A stretch of 34,519 bases of DNA from Chloroflexota bacterium (GTDB lineage: Bacteria; Chloroflexota; Dehalococcoidia; FW602-bin16), in the NCBI GenBank assembly GCA_004297765.1, contig SCTZ01000127.1, positions 1 to 34,519 on the forward strand, given 5' to 3'. Position 1 is the stretch's first letter, and every line of letters starts with the position of its first letter. A model generated the notes under the pieces. That model searched no databases. It saw nothing but the letters and a program-made list of their open reading frames with translations, and had not been told where the DNA came from. The position numbers were made by a program, and so were the translations under genes. Below are positions 7,782-16,219 of the stretch, piece by piece.

Positions 7782-9347
7782 CTAACTTCCGGTCCGACGT
7801 GCTGCTAGCTCGCGGACAGCCAGCTCGCGCTTGAGAACCTTGCCCAGTGCATTGCGGGGCAGGCTCTCCCGCGTCACGAACTCCACCTGCTCAAGCCGCT
7901 TATAGCGCGCCAGCCGCCCCGCGATGAGCTCCTTCAACTCCTCCTCGCGGGCCTCTGCGCCGGGCTTCAACACCACGTAGGCCTTGGGCACCTGCCCCAG
8001 CCGCTCGTGCGGCACCCCCACCACATAGACCTCTTCCACCCGTTCGTCGGTTCGCAGCACCCGCTCCAGCTCAGCTGGGAAGATCTTGTTTCCGCCTCGG
8101 ATGATCATCTCTTTCTTGCGGTCCACCACGTAGAGAAAGCCATCCTCATCCAGCTTGCCCATGTCACCCGTGTGGTAGAAGCCGCCCTTGAGTGCCTCCT
8201 GGGTCGCCTCGGCGTTCCCCCGGTATCCGAGCATAGTCCGGTATAGCCCGGCTCCTGGTCCGGCGGTTCTAGGTCCCACGCAGATCTCGCCTACATCCCC
8301 GACCGGAAGAGAATTGTCGTCCTCGTCCACGATCTTGACGACCAAATGCTGCATGGGCAGTCCCACTGCATCCGGCTTCGGCGGACCATCACGGGGATCC
8401 AACGTCACCATGCCAGGAAGCTCAGTCATCCCGTAGGACTGCAGCATCCTCAGTCCAAAGCGCTCCTCGATCTGCCGCCGCACCCCAACGGGCGTGGGCG
8501 CGGCCCCGAAGACGATGTAGCGTACGCTGCTGAAATCAACTTCCACGTCCGCAGGCAGGCGCAGGATGTCGTAGAGAAGCGTGGGGACGAAGACAAAGTA
8601 CGCCGGCCGCGTCCGCTTGATAGTCGCCACCAGCTCGCGAGTCTCTACATGGTCGACCAATATGGCGCTACTCCCCATATACCAGGCGAAGACTAGGGCG
8701 CAGAGCGAAGCATTGGAGTGGAAGAGAGGCAGAAACTGGAGAATGTTGTCGGTCTCCGTGAGTCCGAGGTAATCCCTGAGCGTCTGCATGCAGACGAGCA
8801 GATTGCAATGGCTGAGCATGGCACCTTTGGGGAAGCCCGTGGTACCTGAGGTGTAGGCGATCACTGCCAGCTCGTCATCAGCGAGCTCCAGGGCAGAGCA
8901 TCCCTCATCGCCTTGGGCTGGCACATCCTCGAAGGCCAGAGTACCGGCCGGTCCCTCACCCCCAACAACGATGACGGCCGTGAGCCGAGGCAACCGGTCT
9001 CGTAGACTCTGGATGATCTGAGCAGCCTCCGGGAAGGCAAACATCACGGAGACCTCGGCATCGCCCAAAATATGGCTCAACTCCTCTGCACGGTACATGG
9101 TGTTGACGGGCACCTCGACAGCGCCCAGCTTCCAGGCCGCGTGGCTGCAGAAGTGGAACTCCGGCCAATTAGGAAGCATGACCGCTACCCGATCGCCCTT
9201 CTGCACACCCAACACGCGCAGACCGTTGGCCAGGCGGCTGACGATCGCGTCAACCTGAGCGTAAGTCCAGGTGCGGTCCTCGAAGTAGAGAGCAATTCGA
9301 TCGGGATGGCGCGCGGCGTGTTGTTCCAGGTAGCTGACGACATTCAT
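7782..9347 (-). CDS. Acyl-CoA synthetase (class I adenylate-forming), paralogue 2
   Basis: A 521-residue paralogue of the ligase at 3707-5275, with the same motifs: YTSGTTGFPKG, YGMTE, TGDMG, DRKKEMIIRGG and the lysine in RNALGKVLKREL. The first 30 or so residues and the last 140 are almost identical between the two, while the middle, which forms much of the acyl pocket, differs clearly; two related acids are therefore likely. The ATG at 9347 has GGAGAG upstream and matches the paralogue's start. It follows the HyuB-like carboxylase gene after 176 bases that hold a dehydrogenase remnant and a hairpin. In acetophenone degraders a ligase placed after the carboxylase genes activates benzoylacetate; that parallel supports a beta-keto acid as substrate here, but it is inference. 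Confidence 0.9.
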   Translation of the reverse strand: MNVVSYLEQHAARHPDRIALYFEDRTWTYAQVDAIVSRLANGLRVLGVQKGDRVAVMLPNWPEFHFCSHAAWKLGAVEVPVNTMYRAEELSHILGDAEVSVMFAFPEAAQIIQSLRDRLPRLTAVIVVGGEGPAGTLAFEDVPAQGDEGCSALELADDELAVIAYTSGTTGFPKGAMLSHCNLLVCMQTLRDYLGLTETDNILQFLPLFHSNASLCALVFAWYMGSSAILVDHVETRELVATIKRTRPAYFVFVPTLLYDILRLPADVEVDFSSVRYIVFGAAPTPVGVRRQIEERFGLRMLQSYGMTELPGMVTLDPRDGPPKPDAVGLPMQHLVVKIVDEDDNSLPVGDVGEICVGPRTAGPGAGLYRTMLGYRGNAEATQEALKGGFYHTGDMGKLDEDGFLYVVDRKKEMIIRGGNKIFPAELERVLRTDERVEEVYVVGVPHERLGQVPKAYVVLKPGAEAREEELKELIAGRLARYKRLEQVEFVTRESLPRNALGKVLKRELAVRELAARRTGS

Positions 9348-9385
9348 CGTTTGTCTCTCCAGTTCCTCCCAGTCTGACCACTCGA

Positions 9386-9424
9386 CCAAAGCCCCAGGCG
9401 CTTGGCAGTGATGTCACGTTGGAT
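9386..9424 (-). pseudogene. Remnant of an acyl-CoA dehydrogenase 3' end (last 13 codons)
   Basis: On the minus strand 9424-9386 reads IQRDITAKRLGLW, against IQRDIIAKRLGL followed by a stop at the end of acyl-CoA dehydrogenase 1 (5316). The former stop codon TGA is now TGG. The remnant sits 38 bases before the start of CoA ligase 2, just as the intact dehydrogenase ends 40 bases before ligase 1, and the spacers are also alike. This is the trace of a duplicated dehydrogenase-ligase pair whose dehydrogenase copy was deleted. Homology stops at about 9425, next to a palindromic repeat. Confidence 0.85.
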
Positions 9425-9433
9425 GAATTCTCC

Positions 9434-9473
9434 AGACCGCCGCGGTCCTTCCTCGGAAGGACCGCGGCGGTCT
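9434..9473. repeat. Perfect 19-bp hairpin related to the GACCGC repeat family
   Basis: Positions 9434-9452 and 9455-9473 are exact reverse complements around a 2-base centre (AGACCGCCGCGGTCCTTCC arm). The outer part matches the internal hairpin of the repeat elements at 20101-20343 and 21867-21897 (GACCGCCGCGGT). It lies between the HyuB-like gene and the dehydrogenase remnant, at the apparent breakpoint of the duplication. No T-tract follows on the minus strand. Confidence 0.8.
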
Positions 9474-9523
9474 CGGTCTCGAAAACATCTGAGCTCGACC
9501 GCGAGCTGACCGCGCCTGGCCCT

Positions 9524-11560
9524 CTAGGCCGGGCACGCATTCGGCCAGGAACCGTAGAACCCTAGAATCTCGTCCTTGGGCTTCTTCTGTGTCCACGCGG
9601 GCACGAACTCGTCCCAGGTCTTGCCACGCGCGATGCGTGCCTGGCGCTCCTGCGCCCGCAGCGCAGCGGTCGCGTCCTCATCCACCTGAAGGGTCTGCGA
9701 ATCGTAGACCACCTTGTAGAGCTTCTGGGCGGCCCAGTGTGAGATACTGTCCTCTTCCAGGTCCTTCATCACCAGCTTGGGATCGCGCTCCAGCACGTCA
9801 CCGTAGCCAGCCCCACCCAGGCCGGCGGTGAAGCAGATGTCACCTTCATTCAGCACCTGGAGCGAAGAGCAGGAATGCAGCACCTGCCAGTCGCCCTTGA
9901 TGCGCTGTGAAAGCTCGAACAGATCAGAGGGCAGATCCTCGGGCGAGTTCTCGGCCAACTCCTTCCAGTTGGGATTGCGGACGTAGGCCACCAGGGTCAG
10001 GGCGGGAGCATAGCCCCCGAACAGGCCCGCCGACACCGGGAACCTGCTATGTCCGGCCATGGAGACCGCGTAGCCGCCCGCCGTGTTGTGGAAAGCATAG
10101 CAGCCGCCAACAGTACGCCCACCGCGATACTTGCCAAAGCCATGGGCGTCCTTGAGGTACTTGGAGCGGAAGAGACCGATCAGCGGATACTGCATCTCCA
10201 CCTGCTCCATGTCCAGAAACTCGCCCACCGGGCAGGAGTCGAAGCCGGCCGCGTCTGTTCCATCCATGTCGTGCTTGGCGCCCATGCCGTCGCTGTTCGG
10301 AATGGCCTGATCCCATCCCGAAAAGACAGTGCCATACTGGTTTAGACCGGCCCAGGCGATAGCGTTAGAGCTGCCCGGCCAGGCGGCGTTCACGTTGTTG
10401 CGCACTTCGCTGTCCACCAGCATCTTCTGGAAGGCCACGTGCACGGCCGGGTTGACGTTCTGGATTGTCATAACGCCCAGCGAGATGGCGTCGTCCGGGT
10501 CGGGGTCGAACAACGACCCCTTCTCGAAGACGAAGTCGAAGGGCGCGAAAACGCCGATGGAGGGGTTCAGGTCAGGGAACAGGTACTGGTAGAACACGCA
10601 GGCGCACTCGGCAATCATCATGTGCGGCAGCACATTGAAGTTCCCCGCCACCACGCGCGGGCTGCTCCCCGTGAAATCTACGGTGACCTTGTCTCCCTTC
10701 TTATGAAGATTGACCATCACCCGCACCAGGCTGAACTTCTCGGCTCCGACACAATCCAGGAAGAGTGTCTGGCGATAGGTGCCATCGTTAAAGCTAGCGA
10801 TGCGGCGCTGGGCGGCCTCCCGACCGGATTCGATCATCCGCCGCAGCAACCCGATCACGAAATCGCCACCCTTGCGCGTGGCGACTTCCTTCACGCGGCG
10901 TTCCAGCGTGTAGCAGATGGCCGCGCGGGCCCGGAGGTCCAGCGTCTGCATGCGCGGGTCGCGCACGAAGTTCTCCATCAACTCCACCAGGTCGGACCTG
11001 AGGCGATAGTTCTCGCCTACCTTGAAGGGAGCCAGGCGCATGCCCTCGTCATAGCGGCTCTTGGCGCTTGGTGGGTTACCGCCCGGCTCGATCGCGCCAG
11101 TTTCGGTCTCGTGGGCCATGGCCGCACCCCAGGCGATTAGCTCGTCTTCGTGAAAGATGGGCACGTACATGATCTGGTCGCAGTTATGGATGCCGCCGTA
11201 GGTTGCGTCGTTGACGTAGAACATGTCGCCCGGTTTGACGCCGACGCCCTCGTCGTTTATGAAGTACTTGACGGCGTATTTGATGGCGATCTGGGCGTTG
11301 ATCAGGTGCAGGTGCGTCCCCAGAACGGCCGTGGCCAGATCGCCACTGGCCGTGTAGATACCGACGCAGACGTCGCCGCCCTGGATCATGGGTGAGACAC
11401 CCATCTTCATGAAGATGTCCCGACCCTCGTAACAGGCTAGCTCCAGCTTGCGTCGGTAGACCTCGAAATCACCGACTTCTAACTGCTCGGTGCAGCCCAG
11501 CTCCCGCTCTGTCGCGGGTCCCGGCCGCCACCACTGAAACATCTCCGGACTCTTCGGCAT
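9524..11560 (-). CDS. HyuB-like subunit of an acetone/acetophenone carboxylase-type enzyme
   Basis: A 678-residue protein of the hydantoinase B/oxoprolinase family, which includes the acetone carboxylase and acetophenone carboxylase subunits that carry the carboxylation site. Visible family features are the GDMFYVNDATYGGIHNCD segment (about residues 111-128, with Asp/His likely to bind metal), the AHETETGAIEPGG region, the long glycine-rich part with FGKYRGGRTVGG, and GLGGAGYGDVLERDP near the end. It is longer than simple HyuB proteins (commonly 500-600) and nearer the carboxylase class. The ATG at 11560 has GAGGAGCGG upstream. It is the fourth gene of the set, 78 bases behind a HyuA-like gene. 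The substrate is probably a ketone; hydantoin or oxoproline hydrolysis is less likely because a carboxylase-type gamma subunit gene is present. Confidence 0.87.
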   Translation of the reverse strand: MPKSPEMFQWWRPGPATERELGCTEQLEVGDFEVYRRKLELACYEGRDIFMKMGVSPMIQGGDVCVGIYTASGDLATAVLGTHLHLINAQIAIKYAVKYFINDEGVGVKPGDMFYVNDATYGGIHNCDQIMYVPIFHEDELIAWGAAMAHETETGAIEPGGNPPSAKSRYDEGMRLAPFKVGENYRLRSDLVELMENFVRDPRMQTLDLRARAAICYTLERRVKEVATRKGGDFVIGLLRRMIESGREAAQRRIASFNDGTYRQTLFLDCVGAEKFSLVRVMVNLHKKGDKVTVDFTGSSPRVVAGNFNVLPHMMIAECACVFYQYLFPDLNPSIGVFAPFDFVFEKGSLFDPDPDDAISLGVMTIQNVNPAVHVAFQKMLVDSEVRNNVNAAWPGSSNAIAWAGLNQYGTVFSGWDQAIPNSDGMGAKHDMDGTDAAGFDSCPVGEFLDMEQVEMQYPLIGLFRSKYLKDAHGFGKYRGGRTVGGCYAFHNTAGGYAVSMAGHSRFPVSAGLFGGYAPALTLVAYVRNPNWKELAENSPEDLPSDLFELSQRIKGDWQVLHSCSSLQVLNEGDICFTAGLGGAGYGDVLERDPKLVMKDLEEDSISHWAAQKLYKVVYDSQTLQVDEDATAALRAQERQARIARGKTWDEFVPAWTQKKPKDEILGFYGSWPNACPA

Positions 11561-11600
11561 GGCCGCTCCTCCTCTATCAGAGATGACTGCTTGAACCGAA

Positions 11601-11638
11601 TGGGTTCTCGGGGGATACCCTCCCGGATTGGCGGCGCA
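11601..11638. repeat. Degenerate copy of the intercistronic C/G hairpin repeat
   Basis: TTCTCGGGGGATACCCTCCCGG at the 3' side of the second HyuA-like gene resembles the hairpin copies at 3670-3686 and 33648-33666, and sits in the same place relative to the preceding stop codon. The stem is imperfect, so this is a weak family member. Confidence 0.4.
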
Positions 11639-13825
11639 TTACGCCCGCGCGGACTCGGCGGCCCCGGCCACCGCGGCTGCTCCGGCACCTGCGGTCGCGG
11701 CAGTCTCGATCAGTCCTGCCATGAACTGATCGACCGAGTATGTCCACCCGGGCGAGATAACGATCGTGGTATCCACCGCCTCGATGATGGCCGGACCCTG
11801 GATCACGTTGCCAGGCCGCAGCAGCTCGCGGGTATACACGTTGGTCTCGCGGAAGCCGCGGTACTCGTCCCAGTAGGCCGCCCGCGTGCCCTTGAGGGCC
11901 TTGCTCGGGTCGGCGCCCTCCAGCGGATAGGTCGGCAGCTCTGGCTTGGCCGCGGGCACCATCGCCCACAGGCAGAGGTTCAGGATCTCTACTCCGCCCT
12001 GCGGATAGCCCGAGGACGGACCGTAGATCCGGGCATACTCGTTGACGAACGTCTCATAGATGGCCTGGGCGTCTTCCTTGCTGTTCATGGTGAGTCGCGG
12101 CGAGCGGATCCGGCTCTCGTTCGGTTGCATTCCGTAGCGCATGTCCAGATCCAGCTCGAAGACGACCTGGTCCTTGTCGAGCCCCCGCAGGTCACGCAAC
12201 GCGCGCGCCTGCAGCTCGCGCACCGTATCGTTGAACGCGGCGTAGTCCTCGCTGAATTGCTGCGTGGTGGCGTCCAGCAGCCGAATCAAGGGCGGCGTTT
12301 CTTCGTACGAATGGACCACGTCCATGATCGAGACGCCATACGCCGAGAAGATAGAGGCTTGCGGGAAGGTCAGGATCTTGGGCGTCTTCACGTATTGGCC
12401 GTAGCCGCAGCAGTGGGACGGACCGCCTCCGCCGTAGGCGAAGAGCACGAAGTCGCGCGGGTCGTAGCCCTTCAGTTGCGTCTCCTTGAAGACCTCGTTG
12501 CCCATGTTGCCATCCACGATGCGCTTGATGGCCGCCGCCGCCTCCTCCACCGAGATCCCAAGCGGATCGGCGATGCGCTCCCGAATGGCCCGCACCGCCT
12601 TCTGCTTGTTCAGTTTCAGCTTGCCACCCAGGAAGTAGTCGGGATCGACGTAGCCAAGTACCACGTCGACATCGGTGACGGTCGGTTCCTCTCCGCCGCG
12701 GTCGAAGCAGGCCGGTCCCGGCAAGGAGCCCGCGCTACGCGGACCGACCTCCAGACGGTTGCCCTGCTCGCGATCGATCCAGGCGATGGAGCCACCGCCG
12801 GCACCGATGGATTTCGTCTCGATCATGGAGATGCCAACGCGCCACCAGTCGATCAGCGGCACGTCACGATAGAAGTGCGTGCTACCATCCACGACCATGC
12901 CAATGTCGAAGCTGGTGCCCCCCATGTCGCTGACGATGATGTTGTTGTAGCCGCAAGCCTTGCCCACGTGTGCGGCGCCGATTAGCCCCGCCACGGGGCC
13001 GGCGTTGAAGGTCTTGACGGCCTGGGTCTGCTGCAATGTCGCGCACCCGCCGCTGTTGTGGACGATGTAGAGGGAGCGCCGATAGCCCCTGTCACGAAGC
13101 TCATTGCCCAACTCGGTCAGCTCATCGGCCATGGCCCGGTGCAGGTAGGCGTCCAGGATGGTGGTCATGCTACGCTGGTACTCGTTCTTCTTGGGCAGCA
13201 CCTCGCTGGAAAGCAGAATAGGCATGCTGCCCAGGAAGACGTCGGGGTACTCTTGCTCGATGACCTCCCGGATCAGCTCCTCATGCTCGGGATTGGCATA
13301 TGACCAGAGCAATGAGACGACAAAGCCCATAGCGCCCTTGTCCACCAACTGCTGGAGCTTGCGGCGGACTTCCTCACGGCGCAGAGGGATAACCACCTGG
13401 CCAAAGCAGTCGATGCGCTCTCGTACGCCCACGACCATGCGGCGTGGGATGAGAGGCTCCGGTCGGCGGCTGCGCGGGATATCGCGCTTGAACTCCGGGG
13501 GAAAGGCGTCATGCCACTGGGCGCCGCGACCGATGAAGATAGTGTCCTCGAAGCCGGCCGTGGTGATCAGACCGATCTTGGGACCCTTGTGCTCCAGCAG
13601 TGCGTTCATGGCCAGAGTGGTAGCGTACCGGATGATCTCCGTGTCCTCCAGCAACTGGTCCATGGGCACGCCCAGCTCGCGAGCGCAGTTGACGACAGCC
13701 TGGTTGAAGCCGACGGAGAGGTTGTAGCGCGTCGTAGGGACCTTGCTGGTAGCAGCTCGGTCGCCGTGGGTCACATAGCAGTCCGTGAAAGTGCCCCCGA
13801 TATCGACGTTGACGGTATTCTTCAT
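11639..13825 (-). CDS. HyuA-like ATPase subunit (alpha'-type) of the carboxylase, 728 aa
   Basis: A hydantoinase A/oxoprolinase family protein with the actin-like ATPase fold. Phosphate loop 1 is DIGGTFTD (residues 8-15) and phosphate loop 2 is DMGGTSFDIG (about 298-308). In acetone and acetophenone carboxylases such subunits use ATP to phosphorylate bicarbonate or the enol form of the ketone. The C-terminus carries the usual GPAIIEAVDTTIVISPGW stretch, then an Ala-rich tail. The ATG at 13825 lies three bases beyond the stop of the gamma-subunit gene and its AAGGAG overlaps that gene's end, so translation is probably coupled. It is the larger of two HyuA-like proteins here. A pair of distinct HyuA subunits is the arrangement of the acetophenone carboxylase core, whereas acetone carboxylase has one. 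Confidence 0.88.
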   Translation of the reverse strand: MKNTVNVDIGGTFTDCYVTHGDRAATSKVPTTRYNLSVGFNQAVVNCARELGVPMDQLLEDTEIIRYATTLAMNALLEHKGPKIGLITTAGFEDTIFIGRGAQWHDAFPPEFKRDIPRSRRPEPLIPRRMVVGVRERIDCFGQVVIPLRREEVRRKLQQLVDKGAMGFVVSLLWSYANPEHEELIREVIEQEYPDVFLGSMPILLSSEVLPKKNEYQRSMTTILDAYLHRAMADELTELGNELRDRGYRRSLYIVHNSGGCATLQQTQAVKTFNAGPVAGLIGAAHVGKACGYNNIIVSDMGGTSFDIGMVVDGSTHFYRDVPLIDWWRVGISMIETKSIGAGGGSIAWIDREQGNRLEVGPRSAGSLPGPACFDRGGEEPTVTDVDVVLGYVDPDYFLGGKLKLNKQKAVRAIRERIADPLGISVEEAAAAIKRIVDGNMGNEVFKETQLKGYDPRDFVLFAYGGGGPSHCCGYGQYVKTPKILTFPQASIFSAYGVSIMDVVHSYEETPPLIRLLDATTQQFSEDYAAFNDTVRELQARALRDLRGLDKDQVVFELDLDMRYGMQPNESRIRSPRLTMNSKEDAQAIYETFVNEYARIYGPSSGYPQGGVEILNLCLWAMVPAAKPELPTYPLEGADPSKALKGTRAAYWDEYRGFRETNVYTRELLRPGNVIQGPAIIEAVDTTIVISPGWTYSVDQFMAGLIETAATAGAGAAAVAGAAESARA

Positions 13826-13828
13826 CAG

Positions 13829-14167
13829 CTAACTCCTTGCGCCGTGCTTGGCCTTGAGCGCGTCTATGTCTAGCTCGATGTCGCGGGTCAGCGGGTGTCC
13901 CGGCGGGAGGTACTCGTTCTCAACCATCACGCCGCAGCCGGGGCAGTAGAATTCGACAAGGCGGCACCACTCCGGATCGGGCGCCATCGTGTACGCGCCT
14001 GGCAGCATGGGCCGGTGAACCTCGCCTGGGTCACGCTCGCAGATGAGACAGCCGCGCTTGTAGTTCTCTCGCGCACTGATCAGCTCTCGGCCGCAGCGGC
14101 GGCAGCACCAGACCTCTTTCTCGAGGTCAACGTCGAGGTACTCGGTTATCTGGTGCCTGACACCCAT
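13829..14167 (-). CDS. Small zinc-binding gamma subunit, acetone/acetophenone carboxylase type
   Basis: A 112-residue protein with three CxxC pairs: Cys22/25, Cys40/43 and Cys75/78. The segment WCRLVEFYCPGCG (67-79) and the acidic HPLTRDIELDID further on match what I recall of the acetone carboxylase gamma subunit (WQVIREYFCPECG and a HDFSPDIE-like end). In the acetophenone enzyme the comparable 15-kDa subunit binds zinc and is structural. The start at 14167 has a strong GAGGAGGAG. It lies between two HyuA-like genes, 38 bases after one and three before the other, so equal expression of the subunits is likely. This gene is the main reason to call the whole set a carboxylase and not a hydantoinase or oxoprolinase. 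A general zinc-ribbon protein is the alternative. Confidence 0.82.
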   Translation of the reverse strand: MGVRHQITEYLDVDLEKEVWCCRRCGRELISARENYKRGCLICERDPGEVHRPMLPGAYTMAPDPEWCRLVEFYCPGCGVMVENEYLPPGHPLTRDIELDIDALKAKHGARS

Positions 14168-14205
14168 CGATCTCCTCCTCGTCCTTGTTGTGGAACCTCG
14201 CCACC

Positions 14206-16179
14206 CTACCGGTTGGCAGCAATGATACCGTTCAGATACTGATCCACCGCAAAGCGGAAGCCTTCCGGGACAACATAGGTGCTATCGACGGCCTCGATGA
14301 TGGCTGGTCCCATCACCACGTGGCCGCTCCGCAGCAGGTCGCGCTCATAGATCGGCGTCTCCTGCCAGCCGCCATCGCGATAGACCGGTCGGGCTCCCTT
14401 GCGGGCTGCCGATGGATCGCTGCTCTCAGTTGCGAAGGAGACAGGCGCATGGTGCGGGACCACGCCCACCGCCTTCAGCCGAGCGACCTCGACTTGTGGA
14501 TCGCCCGTACCGCCAGCGGCATGCCAGACGGCAAGCTCGCCGGAGGCACCGTTGATCGCCAGCCCGGCCAATTCGACAACCTGTGTGGTTCGTCCGTCGC
14601 TTAGCTCCAGCTCGGCGGAGACGCGCACGCCATCCTCAGCGAAGCCCTCGCCACGCATATCGCGCAGTGCGGACTCCTGGAATTCGGACAGAGCCTGGTT
14701 GACTGTCGCGGCAGCCTGGCTTAGCGGGATGCGAATAGCCTGTTCGTAGCTATGGACCACGTCGGCCGTAGAAAGCCCCATAGCGCTGAAGACGGCGCTG
14801 TGGGCGAAGGTATAGGTCTGCGCCATCCCCACGGCCGCCCCGATCTCGGCGCAGTAGCTGCCGCCCGCACCACCGAAGGCAAACAGGGCGAAGCTTTCCG
14901 GCTGCTGTCTCTTCTCCGCCAACACGGCGCGCAGCGCATTGGCGCCGATTCGCACGATGGTGGCGCGGATGCGAAGGGCGGCCTCCTCCACGCTGATTCC
15001 GAGCGGGGCAGCGATCTGCTCACGGATGGTTTCGGAAGCCTTCTCCAGGTTCAGCGCCCGGCGGCCGCCAAGGAAGTAGTTAGGATCGATGTTGCCCAAC
15101 ACTACGTCGGCATCGGTGGCCGTGGCCTCCACGCCGCCCAGGTCGTAGCAGACCGGGCCCGGGTAGGCTCCGGCGCTGTCCGGTCCCACGGTCAGCTCCT
15201 TCGTGATGGGATCGACGCGTGCGATTGAGCCGCCGCCGCCGCCGACGCTCTGCACATCCACGAACGGAAGATTGATGGCCATCCCTTCGATGAAGGTGTT
15301 GTAGTTGTAGGTGTACTGCCCGTTCACGATCACGCCGACATCGCTGCTGGTACCACCAATGTCGATGCTGGCCACGTTGGGCAGACCGTACAAGCGGGCC
15401 ATATAGGCCGTTCCCATCAGACCGGCCACGGGCCCGGAGTTGTAGGTGTCGATAGCTTTGGTCTTGGCCACCCGGGCCGCCCCGCCATTAACGTGAGCGA
15501 TGAGGAGGGGTCGCACGTAGCCGGCCGCGCGCACGTCCTCGTCGGCCTTGTAGAGGGTCCGAACCATCACGGTGTGCAGGAAGGCGTTGATGACAGCCGC
15601 GTTGGTGCGCAGAGCGGCCTCGGGGCGAGCCGTGACCTCGCTCGCCAACAGGACCGGCACGGCGCCGAGATACTGCTTGGGATAGTCCTTCTGGACCAGG
15701 CGCTTGATGCGGCGCTCTGCAGAGGGATCGTCGAAGGAGTTCTGCAAGCTGACCACGATCACGCGGGCCCCGGCTTCCAGCAGCCGTTGTGCAGCACCAC
15801 GGATCTCGTCGTCGGACGCTCCATCGGCCAGTCCCAGCACCATCTCGCGCGGGACCAGCACGTCCAAGACCGAGCCGCCGTCGCTGTAGAGGTCGCGCTC
15901 ATGCCCAGTTGTCACGATCAGACCCAGGCGTGGGCCGCGTTTCTGGATAATGGCGTTGGTGCCGGCGGTGGTGGAGAAGCGGATGACGGCCGTCTCGCGC
16001 AGGAAGTCATGCAGTGAGGCGTAGCCAAACTTCTTGGCGCCCTCCTCCAGGCAATCCGTGAAGCAGACCGTCAGATCGTGTGGGGTGGTATCGACTTTGA
16101 CTGCGCATACCTCGTTGCCACGTGTGATGAAGCCGTCCGTGAAGGTGCCGCCGTTGTCGATGTCGACTGTGATACTCAT
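14206..16179 (-). CDS. HyuA-like ATPase subunit (alpha-type) of the carboxylase, 657 aa
   Basis: The first gene of the left operon. It has the HyuA ATPase fold with loop 1 reading DNGGTFTD (residues 8-15; Asn replaces the usual hydrophobic residue) and loop 2 DIGGTSSDVG (about 268-280). The sequence is clearly diverged from the other HyuA-like subunit, so the two probably have different phosphorylation tasks, as proposed for the alpha and alpha' subunits of acetophenone carboxylase. The C-terminal GPAIIEAVDSTYVVPEGFRF is typical of the family. The ATG at 16179 follows AAAGGAGGGGGC. Gene order HyuA, small subunit, HyuA, HyuB matches the order I recall for the acetophenone carboxylase core genes. 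A fifth, epsilon-type subunit gene is not seen here. Confidence 0.88.
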   Translation of the reverse strand: MSITVDIDNGGTFTDGFITRGNEVCAVKVDTTPHDLTVCFTDCLEEGAKKFGYASLHDFLRETAVIRFSTTAGTNAIIQKRGPRLGLIVTTGHERDLYSDGGSVLDVLVPREMVLGLADGASDDEIRGAAQRLLEAGARVIVVSLQNSFDDPSAERRIKRLVQKDYPKQYLGAVPVLLASEVTARPEAALRTNAAVINAFLHTVMVRTLYKADEDVRAAGYVRPLLIAHVNGGAARVAKTKAIDTYNSGPVAGLMGTAYMARLYGLPNVASIDIGGTSSDVGVIVNGQYTYNYNTFIEGMAINLPFVDVQSVGGGGGSIARVDPITKELTVGPDSAGAYPGPVCYDLGGVEATATDADVVLGNIDPNYFLGGRRALNLEKASETIREQIAAPLGISVEEAALRIRATIVRIGANALRAVLAEKRQQPESFALFAFGGAGGSYCAEIGAAVGMAQTYTFAHSAVFSAMGLSTADVVHSYEQAIRIPLSQAAATVNQALSEFQESALRDMRGEGFAEDGVRVSAELELSDGRTTQVVELAGLAINGASGELAVWHAAGGTGDPQVEVARLKAVGVVPHHAPVSFATESSDPSAARKGARPVYRDGGWQETPIYERDLLRSGHVVMGPAIIEAVDSTYVVPEGFRFAVDQYLNGIIAANR

Positions 16180-16219
16180 GCCCCCTCCTTTGTTTGGTTG
16201 TCAGGAAGGACCTGTTCCG

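Noticed and set aside
11591..12985. A 464-codon open frame on the plus strand
   Set aside because: Antisense to the second HyuA-like gene; Arg/His/Val-rich translation without motifs, typical of a GC-driven shadow.
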